Shown: positions 8,431-17,085, counted from the stretch's first letter. The stretch is DNA of 64,000 bases from Candidatus Peregrinibacteria bacterium CG_4_9_14_0_2_um_filter_41_14 (GCA_002788755.1 PFRW01000063.1:1-64000), one strand, 5' to 3'. Made by a program: numbers and translations. The notes: generated from the letters alone by a model not told the origin.

Positions 8431-8775
8431 TTATTGTTGAGGCTGAGTATCACTGGCTTGAGCACCGTCTGCCTCCTTAACACGATTTTGAAAATCTAAA
8501 ATAGCATCTTGTAACAATGTCATAAATGAACGCGCAACTTGATGATTCAAATTAACACGAGAAATGACATCAATACGATTTTGCCCTTGTTGTTGGCCAG
8601 GTTGAATGTAACCAAAGTCCAAAACGACCTCATTCCGATTTACATGCACCGATACGGCATTAGCATAAACACCGGCACGATTGTCTTCGTTAATGTGAAC
8701 CTGATAGTTACGAGCAGGATTGCCTTGCGGAGCACCATCCTTACCCGTGCCACCTTGTGTATTTTCTTCAGCCAT
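8431..8775 (-). CDS. DUF3467 family protein
   Basis: Small soluble protein of unknown role. The core (about residues 24-100) has the family wording: VYANAVSVHVNRNEVVLDFG, then a loop (QPGQQQGQ) and a helix containing HQVARSFMTLLQDAILDFQN. Both tails are Gly/Gln/Asp-rich and look disordered. DUF3467 proteins are about 100 residues, so the length of 114 fits. It has no signal peptide or cysteines. It stands between the promoter of the small basic gene and the FtsL-like gene, all on the minus strand, with 46 bases to the next gene upstream. Confidence 0.8.
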   Translation of the reverse strand: MAEENTQGGTGKDGAPQGNPARNYQVHINEDNRAGVYANAVSVHVNRNEVVLDFGYIQPGQQQGQNRIDVISRVNLNHQVARSFMTLLQDAILDFQNRVKEADGAQASDTQPQQ

Positions 8776-8821
8776 AAAATTTAATTATATTATAAAAAGT
8801 TACACGTAATATAACAGTAAA

Positions 8822-9145
8822 TTACTTTCGAGTTAAGCGATTTAACCTAGACTCAATATAATTAGCATTATCTGGTGTTACCATATTCTTAAATATCAGA
8901 GAGGCTTCAATTTTTTCATAAGACTGTGCCTCCAAAGTTTGCATCTTTAATTTATGATTAAGATCCTCTGCCTGCTCAATGTCCACTTCTTGTTTACTAA
9001 CCTCATAACCCTTTACCGATGCCTGGCTAAAATTGTATAAAAAAACTAGCGAAGCGCCAACAATAATCGTCAGTAAACCAAAATGTAAATATTTTACAGC
9101 AGATTCAACCTCCAAAGATAATGAACGTCTTTTACGCAAATTCAT
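8822..9145 (-). CDS. Short single-pass membrane protein with coiled coil (FtsL/FtsB-like topology)
   Basis: A basic cytoplasmic tip (MNLRKRRSLSLEVE) is followed by one membrane helix (about 22-42, LLTIIVGASLVFLYNFSQA). A heptad-like helical stretch then runs to about residue 80 (VDIEQAEDLNHKLKMQTLEA). This is the plan of FtsL, FtsB and DivIC division proteins, but these families are too divergent to name from sequence alone. It starts 10 bases after the SLH/RlpA gene stops, so they are surely co-transcribed. With the FtsQ-like gene nearby, a role in division or wall synthesis is reasonable inference. Confidence 0.55.
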   Translation of the reverse strand: MNLRKRRSLSLEVESAVKYLHFGLLTIIVGASLVFLYNFSQASVKGYEVSKQEVDIEQAEDLNHKLKMQTLEAQSYEKIEASLIFKNMVTPDNANYIESRLNRLTRK

Positions 9146-9155
9146 TTAAATAAGG

Positions 9156-10286
9156 TTAGGAATTAGGTACAGAATCCACAGTTAGATCAACTTTAACAAC
9201 ACCAGCACTTAAATCCGCAATCGCCTCAAAGGCCGACGGTGTTAAGTCCACAATACGACCATCAATGTGGGGACCTCGGTCAATTACTCTGGCTTTTACC
9301 CATTTACCATTCGCCGGGTTAGTAATTGTAACCACTGAATTAAAAGGCAAAGTTTTATGCGCAACTTGATAAGCATTTACATCTAGTTTTTCGCCGGAAG
9401 CAGTATTGCTACCATCCACACCATAGCCATAATAACTAGCGACACCAGACTCCGTAAAATCAAGTAAACTGCTATTAACATTTGTAGCAGCTACTATCTG
9501 TGTTTCAGTTGTGGTAGTAGTTGTAGGCACTGGCTCACCGGCAATTTTCTTACCTAAAACAATGTAGTTATAAACAATAATAACCGCTTCACCACGATTT
9601 AAATTATAAAATGGTGCTAACCTTTTACCTTCTTCAACACCAATCAATTTTTGTTCTAAACCAAAGGCAATGCCTTCTGCATACCATTCACTTTCAGCAA
9701 TGTAACTTGGTAATAAACTTAAATTTACAACCATGTCAGGGTTTTTTGCTTTAGCGGCACGCATCAAAATTGTTAGTAATTCGGCTAAAGATACCTGTTG
9801 CTGAGGTTTAATAGTTCCATCTACATAACCTCTTACCAAATCACGATGAATAGACTCTTGTAAATAGGGGATATACCAGTCTTCCAAATCAATATCCTTA
9901 AATTGCATTTTTTCATCATCGGCTGGAGCTGGGAACCTAATATGCTTAACATACGATACCGCTGTATTGTCAGTACTGATAACCGTAGTAACACCACCAA
10001 CATTAAGTGTATCATCCTTGTTTAAAATAAATTCTCCAAATTGTGTAAGCTCTTTTAAGTCGAGGCACGCTAATACAATTTTTAAACTTTCTACGCGAGA
10101 AACGTTGTTATCTGGTCTAAACGTATTATCATCGTAACCTTTAAGGCAGCCTTGATCTACAAGATAATCTACTGCAACTTTTGCCTTATGTGCATCTGGC
10201 AAATCATCAAAAGCAAATGCAACTGTGTTAAATAGCATAATTGCTATTAGCGCTCCACCGATCTGTGCGTATTTTTTTGTCTTCAT
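9156..10286 (-). CDS. Secreted SLH-domain protein with C-terminal RlpA-like double-psi beta-barrel
   Basis: A signal peptide (about 1-26, MKTKKYAQIGGALIAIMLFN) leads into three SLH repeats (about 28-75, 115-165 and 180-225), which bind wall polymers. A Thr-rich linker (PVPTTTTTTETQ) follows, then an RlpA-type barrel from about residue 275. The barrel motifs are clear: GVASYYGYGVDG, HKTLPFNSVVTITNP and RVIDRGPHIDGRIVDLTPSA, including the Asp of DRGP. In RlpA this fold cleaves or binds peptidoglycan strands lacking stem peptides at the septum. The fusion to SLH repeats replaces the lipoprotein anchor of E. coli RlpA. The neighbours (Jag and YidC upstream, FtsL-like downstream) point to envelope work. 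Confidence 0.85.
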   Translation of the reverse strand: MKTKKYAQIGGALIAIMLFNTVAFAFDDLPDAHKAKVAVDYLVDQGCLKGYDDNTFRPDNNVSRVESLKIVLACLDLKELTQFGEFILNKDDTLNVGGVTTVISTDNTAVSYVKHIRFPAPADDEKMQFKDIDLEDWYIPYLQESIHRDLVRGYVDGTIKPQQQVSLAELLTILMRAAKAKNPDMVVNLSLLPSYIAESEWYAEGIAFGLEQKLIGVEEGKRLAPFYNLNRGEAVIIVYNYIVLGKKIAGEPVPTTTTTTETQIVAATNVNSSLLDFTESGVASYYGYGVDGSNTASGEKLDVNAYQVAHKTLPFNSVVTITNPANGKWVKARVIDRGPHIDGRIVDLTPSAFEAIADLSAGVVKVDLTVDSVPNS

Positions 10287-10317
10287 CGTAAGTTATTTTT
10301 AAATAGTATTACGAAAC

Positions 10318-10782
10318 TTATGCCTTAAGGATAACAACATGCCGATAATCGCCATAACCTTCACTTGTTGTTGTGAGGTCTTCAAACTCTGGCTCTACTA
10401 AATGTAAGTGCACTAGTCTGCGAAAGTAAGGTGACATGGGGGGCAGAGCTTGTTTTTCACCTGTTGCTCTCAGCTTATCGATATATCTAGTTGCAATCTC
10501 AATTACACTTTCTTCCTGTCTCTTTCTGTAACCATCAACATCAATCATTATACCAATTGGTTTATCCAGTCTTTTAAAGACAATCAATTTTAATACATGC
10601 TGCAGTGCTTGTAAAGTTCGTCCTCTTTTTCCAATTAATTGAGACGCATCTTTGGCGGAAACATTACAGTAATAGTAATCGTTACCATCTCGATCCTTTT
10701 CAATAGTGACCTCGGTATGTGCAAAGCCAATATTAAGGGCAACTAATAGATTTTCAAATATTTCTTGAATTGTATCTTCCAT
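10318..10782 (-). CDS. jag: KhpB/Jag RNA-binding protein (KH + R3H)
   Basis: RNA-binding protein of the SpoIIIJ-associated (Jag/KhpB) family, usually next to yidC. The KH domain carries the GxxG loop (LIGKRGRTLQALQ, residues 49-61). The C-terminal R3H domain shows the Arg-x3-His signature in YFRRLVHLHL, followed by the usual GYGDYRHVVI end. The N-terminal Jag-N domain of longer homologues is missing, so at 154 residues this is the short form. It follows yidC by 44 bases in the rpmH-rnpA-yidC-jag order that is conserved across bacteria. Confidence 0.92.
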   Translation of the reverse strand: MEDTIQEIFENLLVALNIGFAHTEVTIEKDRDGNDYYYCNVSAKDASQLIGKRGRTLQALQHVLKLIVFKRLDKPIGIMIDVDGYRKRQEESVIEIATRYIDKLRATGEKQALPPMSPYFRRLVHLHLVEPEFEDLTTTSEGYGDYRHVVILKA

Positions 10783-10826
10783 AACAAATGTGGAATCAAA
10801 TAATAATAGTAGTGAAAAAGCACAAT

Positions 10827-12113
10827 CTACTTCTTCTTATCCTCTTTGACAATTTCTGCCTCAATTACACTTTGCGTCTTTTTTTTGCTCTCTTTATTTA
10901 TAACAATTTGCTGACCAATTGCAAACAAAGTCGATGTTCCCCAATACAAACCTACACCCGCTGGAACTGACGCCGTAAACACAGCAATCATAACAGGCAA
11001 AAAGTAAGTCATCAAGCCTTGTGTCGCCCCAAGATCTATCCCAGCTGGCGCCACATCCTTCTTTGGCTTGTCCGTCTTCTTTTTTGCACTAAACGATAAC
11101 TTCATTTGAATAAATTGTAGCCCACCCACTATCAAAGGTAAGACAATGACATTTTTTTGAGTAAGAGGCAGTATGCCTAATAAAACAGTATTTAAACTGC
11201 TATAACTAAAATTACTTAAAAAATCATACAAAACAGTAGCAGTACCTATGTTAACCCCATCGCTAATTACATGAAATAAAGCTAACAAAATTGGAAATTG
11301 AATCAATAGCGGCAGACAATTACCCATTGGATTTACCTTATGTTCTTTCCAAACCTTCATTGTTTCCTCAGCTATTTTTTGTTGGTTACCCTTGTATTTT
11401 CGCTTAATTTCCTCAAGTTTAGGTTGCACCTCTTGTAACTGTTTTTGAGAACGTAAAGCTTTTTGAGAGGGAATCAACAAAATCAAGCGAACAATAATTG
11501 TCAAAATAATAATTCCAGCAGCTAGACTATACCCAGGGACTATTTGAATTAATAGAACCAAGAAATTGTAAAAAGGCTGATATAAAACGTAATACCAAAT
11601 TGAACTTAAAAAACCGCGCTCTTTAATCTGGAACTCGTTAGAATTAACCTGGAATTTATCGCCACCAACTGTAAAAGTACCGGTAATTTTGTAACTACCT
11701 AATTCCGAAAACAAAGAACTAGTCCACAAATCATATCCTAGAATTTTACTAGAATTTGCAGGTAATTTGAAACTATGCAGGAGCGGGTCATTTAAGTTTT
11801 TACAATCAAGCTTAGCAACTTTATCAACAACCACCGGTGGTATTACGCTCGTCTTCATTATTGTTAACGGCGCATCTGGACAAATGTAGTCGAGACTCAA
11901 ATTACGATCAGAATTATTTGTCACCTTAAGTTTTACTGCCGACCCAATACTATAGCTAGTTTTTACTGTCTCTAATGAAATAGGAAGTAGCTCAGCGTTA
12001 TCAACAACCGGCTTATCCTGTTTAAAGACAAGATTGTATACATTAACTAATAGTAGAGCCAACAATAAATAAAAGCCAAATCGCATCAGCTTATTATCTT
12101 TTTGTTCAGCCAT
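10827..12113 (-). CDS. yidC: Membrane protein insertase YidC/Oxa1
   Basis: Inserts and folds inner-membrane proteins, alone or with Sec. Helix 1 (about 11-28) is followed by an extracytoplasmic beta-rich region of roughly 140 residues, shorter than the large P1 domain of Gram-negative YidC. The Oxa1 core starts at about 185: a helix ending in IVRLILLIPSQKA, a charged cytoplasmic hairpin (VQPKLEEIKRKYKGNQQKI), the NPMGNCLPLLIQFPILLAL helix, and closing helices including VPAGVGLYWGTSTLF. The open frame could begin at a TTG one codon earlier; I use the ATG at 12113. It overlaps the rnpA stop by 8 bases, so the genes are translationally coupled. Confidence 0.95.
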   Translation of the reverse strand: MAEQKDNKLMRFGFYLLLALLLVNVYNLVFKQDKPVVDNAELLPISLETVKTSYSIGSAVKLKVTNNSDRNLSLDYICPDAPLTIMKTSVIPPVVVDKVAKLDCKNLNDPLLHSFKLPANSSKILGYDLWTSSLFSELGSYKITGTFTVGGDKFQVNSNEFQIKERGFLSSIWYYVLYQPFYNFLVLLIQIVPGYSLAAGIIILTIIVRLILLIPSQKALRSQKQLQEVQPKLEEIKRKYKGNQQKIAEETMKVWKEHKVNPMGNCLPLLIQFPILLALFHVISDGVNIGTATVLYDFLSNFSYSSLNTVLLGILPLTQKNVIVLPLIVGGLQFIQMKLSFSAKKKTDKPKKDVAPAGIDLGATQGLMTYFLPVMIAVFTASVPAGVGLYWGTSTLFAIGQQIVINKESKKKTQSVIEAEIVKEDKKK

Positions 12114-12447
12114 CAAATTTTTGTATTAAAGAATTTATATCTCTTTGCAATACTTGATAAACCTTAGCATCGGGAATTGCAAGTAAAATAAAGAAGAAAT
12201 CATAGCCTAATTCATCGACTTTTGCCCCTAGCTCAGCCTTTATAGCGTGGGCAAGCTGCCTTCGGAAACGGTTGCGTTTAACGCCTTTAATTTTTAACTG
12301 TTTCGCAATGCCAATCGCCACGCGACAATACCCCAAATCACTTGGGACATATTTCAAAAGCAGGTGTGTGGATTTAACACCTGCTCTATTCTTAACAACG
12401 CGTGTAATTTGCTCAGACTTTTTAAGTCGATATTTTTTTTGAAACAC
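12106..12447 (-). CDS. rnpA: Ribonuclease P protein component
   Basis: Basic protein cofactor of RNase P, which trims 5' leaders of tRNA precursors. It is 113 residues with a GTG start two bases after the rpmH stop. The family RNR-type motif is visible as KGVKRNRFRRQLAHAI, preceded by the hydrophobic beta strand GYCRVAIGIAKQL. It ends in TGA, which supports the standard genetic code here. Its RNA partner rnpB is in the same window at 37777-38113, about 25 kb away. Confidence 0.95.
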   Translation of the reverse strand: MFQKKYRLKKSEQITRVVKNRAGVKSTHLLLKYVPSDLGYCRVAIGIAKQLKIKGVKRNRFRRQLAHAIKAELGAKVDELGYDFFFILLAIPDAKVYQVLQRDINSLIQKFDG

Positions 12448-12449
12448 AA

Positions 12450-12578
12450 CTAAACAGCTAAGCGCTTTCGACCTTTTCGACGTCTACTTTTAATAACATT
12501 TTTTCCGCCAGCAGTAGACATTCTCTTCAGAAAGCCGTGTTTACGCTTACGTCGACGTTGTCTTGTTTTCCCTAACAT
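12450..12578 (-). CDS. rpmH: 50S ribosomal protein L34
   Basis: A 42-residue, extremely basic protein ([20 protein letters not shown] then [20 protein letters not shown]). The KHGFLKRM and RRRKGRKRL blocks are diagnostic of L34, although the usual KRTYQPS start has become MLGKTRQRR. It heads the rpmH-rnpA-yidC-jag operon behind a strong promoter. In many bacteria dnaA and the origin lie just upstream. Here a divergent membrane protein gene takes that place. Confidence 0.95.
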   Translation of the reverse strand: MLGKTRQRRRKRKHGFLKRMSTAGGKNVIKSRRRKGRKRLAV

Positions 12579-12601
12579 AATTCAATACTTAAAGCGGGAC
12601 T

Positions 12602-12630
12602 ACTGTACTTACATTTCAATCTGCAGTCAA
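12602..12630 (-). promoter_or_regulatory. Promoter of the rpmH-rnpA-yidC-jag operon
   Basis: Minus strand TTGACT (12625-12630), exactly 17 bases, TACAGT (12602-12607). It lies 24 bases ahead of the rpmH ATG in the 141-base divergent gap. Confidence 0.75.
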
Positions 12631-12656
12631 TAAAATCTAATAATTTAATGTTGATC

Positions 12657-12685
12657 TTGAACGAAATGAACTTAATGTATATGTT
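12657..12685 (+). promoter_or_regulatory. Possible promoter of the PP2C-like membrane protein gene
   Basis: Plus strand TTGAAC, 17-base spacer, TATGTT, ending 34 bases before the ATG at 12720. The -10 match is only 4 of 6, so this is tentative. Confidence 0.35.
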
Positions 12686-12719
12686 ATTAAAGCACTAAAG
12701 GTAAATAAATAATCTATCT

Positions 12720-14711
12720 ATGGCAGATTTAAAAACTGAATTTTGTATTATTGGTAAGGAAAAGGACAGCTTTATCGAAAGCTATGCCGGCGAACCACTA
12801 GTTCCTAGCCCCAATCGCGAAAACTTTTTTATCGTTATTGAAATCCTCCATAAATTTCTGGAAGGCGAAACCATCGCCGAAGCAATTACCGAAACATTTC
12901 GAAAAAGCTTTTACCAAACAGACCATGCCGATGGCTATACCCGTTTTGAAGAAGCGTTAAAGCAAGTAAACATGCTTGTCCTTCAACTGGAAGAAGAAGA
13001 AGGAATTATCCTCAAAAACTTTAATGTCGCCATTGGCGCCATTTTAAATCAAGAACTATTTGTTAGCCAATGTAACGATGCCGAGATTTATCTTATTAGA
13101 AAAGGCTACGTCAGCATTATTAGCGAAGGTTTATCCGAAGGATATGTAAAACCAGGCAAGGAATTATTTAAAAATATTTCCAGCGGCACACTAGAAGAGG
13201 GGGACCATGTTCTGTTTGCCACAGGTCGTTTAATTAGATACATAAGTAATAACGACTTAGGTAGACACTTTTATGGTCAGAAGCTTCCAGAAGTGCTCCA
13301 TAAATTAGACAGTGACCTTTCAACTGAAGTACTTGGACGTATTGGCACCCTGGCATTCGAATTCTCCTTATTACCGGCAAATCTCTCCATGGGAGCAAGT
13401 GTGAAAAAGGAAAACATCACCACCCGCACCGTAGTCCATTTTACAAGAATCAAAAAAACATTGGCATCATTAATCGATTTTTTCAATTTCATTCCATCTC
13501 AAAGTGCACATCACGTAGAAGCCCATAAAGTTGAGACCATACTTGAACCTCACAATGTCAGTAAAAGAATTACAAGATTCGACTTCCTTTCAAACTACAA
13601 AGAAAAGTTAGAAAATCATTTTTCACCAAAATCAGTTAAAATCGGAGCTGGTGTAATTAGTATTTTTATCATTCTAATTGTAGCATTTGCCATTACTAGA
13701 GGTGCTCAATTAAGTGCAATTAATCAATATGATGATATTTTGACCAACGCCCGAGCTCAAATTGCAAAAGCTCAAAGTAAAACCAATAAAGAGGAAGCCG
13801 CAACTCTTTTATCCAATGCCGAAGAATCACTAAAACCAGCACTGGCCGCCAAATACGTACGTAGCGAAGCCAACAAAATTCTATCTGAAATCAAAGCCAT
13901 CCGTTTTCAATTTGATGAAGTCATTACTGTTGATAAACCACAAATAGTGACCTCAATCCAAAACATTAGCGATAAAGGACCATTACAAGGACTACTTAAA
14001 TTTGACCAAGGCTTATTTGGCTACAACAACCAAGAATTAATTGAAATCCTTTTAGACGCCACTAAAACTCCAATCAATCTATTAGATACTAATGCAATTC
14101 TAGATGCCACAATTTTAACTGAAGACAATAGCGCCTACTTTATGATCGATAACGGCAGAATCCTAGAATATAGTGACGGCTTAGCCAAATTTATTGACAG
14201 CGAAGACGCTGCATTTAAAAGCGCTACCGCAATCACCAGCTTTGGATCTAGAATGTATTTATTGGATAACAAGGGTAAACAAATTTGGAAATATAGCAAA
14301 AAAAGAGATAGCTTTGGTACAGCAGAACCATTTTTACAAAGTACAACCCTACCTCCATCTAAAGATATCGCCATTGATGGCTCAATCTATGTCTTAACCG
14401 ACAATAACCAAATTCTAAGATATTTTGGCGGCAAAATTGACAACTTCCTTATTGTTGATGCACCATTAGTACCACCACAAAATCCAACTAAAATCTTTAC
14501 TAATGAAGACGAAAGCTTTTTGTACATTCTTGATCCAACCGAAAATAGAGTTATGCTCTACTACAAAAATCAGCAAACAAAGAATATTGAATATGTTCGC
14601 CAATACTACTTCCCTACGGTCAACAACATCACCGCTTTTAGTCCGAGTATCGACGATAAAAAACTATACGTAGCCGATGACGAAACAATTTATGTTACAG
14701 AGCTCAAGTAG
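12720..14711 (+). CDS. Membrane protein: degenerate PP2C-like domain, one TM helix, beta-propeller-like ectodomain
   Basis: I recognise the build but not a named family. Residues 1-215 follow the PP2C/PPM phosphatase pattern in order: NRENFFIVIEIL where active enzymes have an Asp-Gly motif, a strand-turn GAILNQELFVSQCNDAEIYL in place of the GDSR segment, and GDHVLFATGRLIRYI in place of the GDxxLLCSDGL segment. The metal-binding aspartates are therefore substituted, which suggests a pseudophosphatase. A basic linker leads to one membrane helix (about 305-325, ISIFIILIVAFAI). A coiled stretch follows, then about 280 residues of repeated beta strands (FMIDNGRILEYSDG, MYLLDNKGKQIWKYS, IYVLTDNNQILRYFGG) like propeller blades. 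It may sense an outside or wall signal. It is transcribed away from rpmH and ends 6 bases from convergent ackA. Confidence 0.65.
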   Translation: MADLKTEFCIIGKEKDSFIESYAGEPLVPSPNRENFFIVIEILHKFLEGETIAEAITETFRKSFYQTDHADGYTRFEEALKQVNMLVLQLEEEEGIILKNFNVAIGAILNQELFVSQCNDAEIYLIRKGYVSIISEGLSEGYVKPGKELFKNISSGTLEEGDHVLFATGRLIRYISNNDLGRHFYGQKLPEVLHKLDSDLSTEVLGRIGTLAFEFSLLPANLSMGASVKKENITTRTVVHFTRIKKTLASLIDFFNFIPSQSAHHVEAHKVETILEPHNVSKRITRFDFLSNYKEKLENHFSPKSVKIGAGVISIFIILIVAFAITRGAQLSAINQYDDILTNARAQIAKAQSKTNKEEAATLLSNAEESLKPALAAKYVRSEANKILSEIKAIRFQFDEVITVDKPQIVTSIQNISDKGPLQGLLKFDQGLFGYNNQELIEILLDATKTPINLLDTNAILDATILTEDNSAYFMIDNGRILEYSDGLAKFIDSEDAAFKSATAITSFGSRMYLLDNKGKQIWKYSKKRDSFGTAEPFLQSTTLPPSKDIAIDGSIYVLTDNNQILRYFGGKIDNFLIVDAPLVPPQNPTKIFTNEDESFLYILDPTENRVMLYYKNQQTKNIEYVRQYYFPTVNNITAFSPSIDDKKLYVADDETIYVTELK

Positions 14712-14717
14712 GTTTTT

Positions 14718-15839
14718 CTACTTTACGTATTCATAAGTACTTTTCGCCATTTGCATCGATTCATTTGTAGGAATAACAAGTACCTTAATTAAGCTGCTCT
14801 TGCTACTAATTTGCAAGCTATTGATCTCATTTCTTGCTTCATCAAGCTTTACACCAAGTGGCGCTAAGTGCTCACAAATTCTTCGTCTAATTTCTGCAGA
14901 ATCTTCACCCATACCTGCCGTAAACACAATTGCATCTAATTTCCCAAGTACAGCGAACTGACTAAAAATCATTCTGGCTACTTTTAAAACAAAAAAATTG
15001 ACCGCACGCTCAGCTGCAACTTTTTCACTACGGTTAGGCTTTAAAAGGTCGCGCATATCACTGGCATACTCAGAAAGTCCCAACAAACCAGATTTATGAA
15101 AAAGCATATCTTCGATTTCGGCAATTGGCATTTTTAATTTGCGCTGCAGGTAAAAAATGATTGCAGCATCAATACTACCTGACCTTGTAGACATTGGTAC
15201 GCCTTCTAAAGGTGTAAATCCCATAGAACAGTCCAAAGACTGCCCATTGGCAATAGCAGTTAAACTACACCCACTGCCTAAGTGACAAGAAATAAACCGC
15301 ACACGCTTATTCTTCAGGATTTCGATTGTCTTATTGGCAATATAGTTATGGCTAATTCCATGAAAGCCATACTTGCGCACGGCATGCTTTTTATATAGAT
15401 AGTAGGGAAGCGCATACAAATAATTTTCCTCAGGAATTGTTGAATGAAAAGCAGTATCAAAAATGGCATAATGAGGGCATTTAACCAGCTTTTCCGCAGC
15501 ATTAATTCCTTCTAGATTATATGGATTATGCAGTGGTGCCAAATCGGACAAATTTTTAATATCAGTTTTTACACGTCGATTAATTAAGGCAGGCCGCTCG
15601 TATTTTTCTCCACCATGTACAACTCGATGACAAACAAAATTGACTTGATCTAAGGACTTAATAATACCTATTTGCATCATTTTATCGATTAATAATGCCA
15701 ATGACTTTTCATATATCTCACTAGATTGATTTTTTTCCAATCTCTCTACTTTGTCATCAAAATAAATCTCATTTGTTACGGGATTAACTAAGCTAACCTT
15801 AATTGATGATGATCCACAATTTACAGCCAAAAAATACAT
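14718..15839 (-). CDS. ackA: Acetate kinase
   Basis: Makes ATP and acetate from acetyl phosphate and ADP. All family signatures are present: NCGSSSIK at the N-terminus, CHRVVHGG, DTAFHSTIP, KYGFHGISH, the phosphate-binding CHLGSGCSL, GFTPLEGVPMSTRSGSID and FTAGMGEDS near the C-terminus. At 373 residues it is slightly shorter than the usual 395-400. It lies 5 bases after pta, so they form a classic pta-ackA pair for substrate-level phosphorylation. The rest of this window shows no respiratory chain, which fits a fermentative cell. Confidence 0.96.
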   Translation of the reverse strand: MYFLAVNCGSSSIKVSLVNPVTNEIYFDDKVERLEKNQSSEIYEKSLALLIDKMMQIGIIKSLDQVNFVCHRVVHGGEKYERPALINRRVKTDIKNLSDLAPLHNPYNLEGINAAEKLVKCPHYAIFDTAFHSTIPEENYLYALPYYLYKKHAVRKYGFHGISHNYIANKTIEILKNKRVRFISCHLGSGCSLTAIANGQSLDCSMGFTPLEGVPMSTRSGSIDAAIIFYLQRKLKMPIAEIEDMLFHKSGLLGLSEYASDMRDLLKPNRSEKVAAERAVNFFVLKVARMIFSQFAVLGKLDAIVFTAGMGEDSAEIRRRICEHLAPLGVKLDEARNEINSLQISSKSSLIKVLVIPTNESMQMAKSTYEYVK

Positions 15840-15844
15840 AATAA

Positions 15845-16825
15845 TTATTTAGAGAGTTGAGCCTGAACAGTCGTAATTGCCGCTAAGTTAGCGATATCCA
15901 TAAAGTTACAGCCCCGTGATAAATCATTAACGGGACGAGTCAAACCTTGCAAAATCGGCCCAATTGCTTTAGCACCGGCCAAACGTTCCACTAGTTTATA
16001 ACCTATATTCCCAGCCTCTAGGCTTGGAAATATTAATATATTTGCATCACCCTGCAATGGACTATTTGGTGCCTTTTTACTGGCTACACTTGGCACCATT
16101 GCTGCATCTACTTGAATGTCGCCATCTATTAATAAATCCGGCGCCTTACTTTTTACCAAACTAGTAGCAAGTTTTACTTTTTCCACTAAAGGATGTGTTG
16201 CGGAACTATGTGTAGAAAATGATAACATTGCCACTTTGGGAATGATACCAAACTGCTTGGCAGTTTTAGCTGTGTCTAATGCTATGCCGGCTAAATCTTC
16301 GGGACTTGGATCTATATTAATCGCACAATCGGCAAACATATAAACTTTTTCATCCATTACCAAAAAGAAAAATCCGGAAACACGAGCAAAATCATCCTTC
16401 GCAACCAATAACTCTAGGGCGGGGCGTACAGTTTGTGCTGTTGTAAACGTAGTACCAGAAATCATACCATCAACCATTCCTTCATAAACAAGCATCGTCC
16501 CATAGTGATTAACATCAGTCATAAGGCTTGTAGCCTCACTCAACGTTACGTGCTTATGTTTCCGTAACTCAGCATAGGTAGCAGCAAATTGATCCTTATA
16601 ACGCCAATCAACGCACTCTAAAAACTCCCCCTCAACTAAATCATACTGATTAAGTAAAGGTTCTAACCGGAGACGATCACCTAGCAAAAAAACCTTTGCT
16701 AATTTTTCGGTCACTATCAATTGCGCCGCCTGCAAAATGCGCTCATCAAGTAAGGCTTCAGGAAAAATGATACGTTGCGGATTACTGCTGGCTTTAGTTT
16801 TTATTTTTGATAAAAAATTTTGCAT
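15845..16825 (-). CDS. pta: Phosphate acetyltransferase
   Basis: Converts acetyl-CoA and phosphate to acetyl phosphate, the substrate of the next gene. It is the short single-domain form (326 residues) without the N-terminal DRTGG/P-loop extension. Recognisable are RIIFPEALLDERILQAAQL at the start, YEGMVDGMISGTTFTTA, the NIDPSPEDLA segment, SFSTHSSATHPLVEKV, DGDIQVDAAMVPSVA and IFPSLEAGNIGYKLVERLAG. The 5-base gap to ackA shows co-expression. The lipoprotein gene ends 14 bases upstream, on the same strand. Confidence 0.95.
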   Translation of the reverse strand: MQNFLSKIKTKASSNPQRIIFPEALLDERILQAAQLIVTEKLAKVFLLGDRLRLEPLLNQYDLVEGEFLECVDWRYKDQFAATYAELRKHKHVTLSEATSLMTDVNHYGTMLVYEGMVDGMISGTTFTTAQTVRPALELLVAKDDFARVSGFFFLVMDEKVYMFADCAINIDPSPEDLAGIALDTAKTAKQFGIIPKVAMLSFSTHSSATHPLVEKVKLATSLVKSKAPDLLIDGDIQVDAAMVPSVASKKAPNSPLQGDANILIFPSLEAGNIGYKLVERLAGAKAIGPILQGLTRPVNDLSRGCNFMDIANLAAITTVQAQLSK

Positions 16826-16839
16826 TCTACAATTAAAAA

Positions 16840-17085
16840 CTAATTGCCTATATTTTTGACAGCATCTTTGGCCTCTTTAATTTCTTTAGCGGCACTTTTT
16901 ACATCACCAATAAATTCTTTTGTTTCAGTAATACTGGCCTTAATTTCACCTGTAGTTGAATCAAAATCATTTTTTAGGGAATTAGCCGAAGCACCCAAAT
17001 CTGACTTAACTTTGTCGCATCCCAACAAAAAAATTGTAACTACTAACAAAATTACAACAAAATAAAATTTTTTATTATTTGTCAT
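16840..17085 (-). CDS. Small lipoprotein with amphipathic helix
   Basis: The protein starts MTNNKKFYFVVILLVVTIFL and has the lipobox LLGC at about residues 19-22, so it should be lipidated and held at the membrane. The mature part (about 60 residues) is a charged, probably helical chain (TTGEIKASITETKEFIGDV) rich in Lys/Glu/Asp. I chose the ATG at 17085; an upstream TTG would add four residues. It overlaps the zinc-ribbon gene by 11 bases and sits upstream of pta. No function can be read from the sequence. Confidence 0.7.
   Translation of the reverse strand: MTNNKKFYFVVILLVVTIFLLGCDKVKSDLGASANSLKNDFDSTTGEIKASITETKEFIGDVKSAAKEIKEAKDAVKNIGN

Noticed and set aside
12106..12108. Possible code 25 (TGA as glycine), as in some CPR lineages
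   Set aside because: TGA is the stop of rnpA, and of ruvB in the ATGA overlap at 48627-48630. No conserved gene needs an in-frame TGA, so the standard bacterial code applies.
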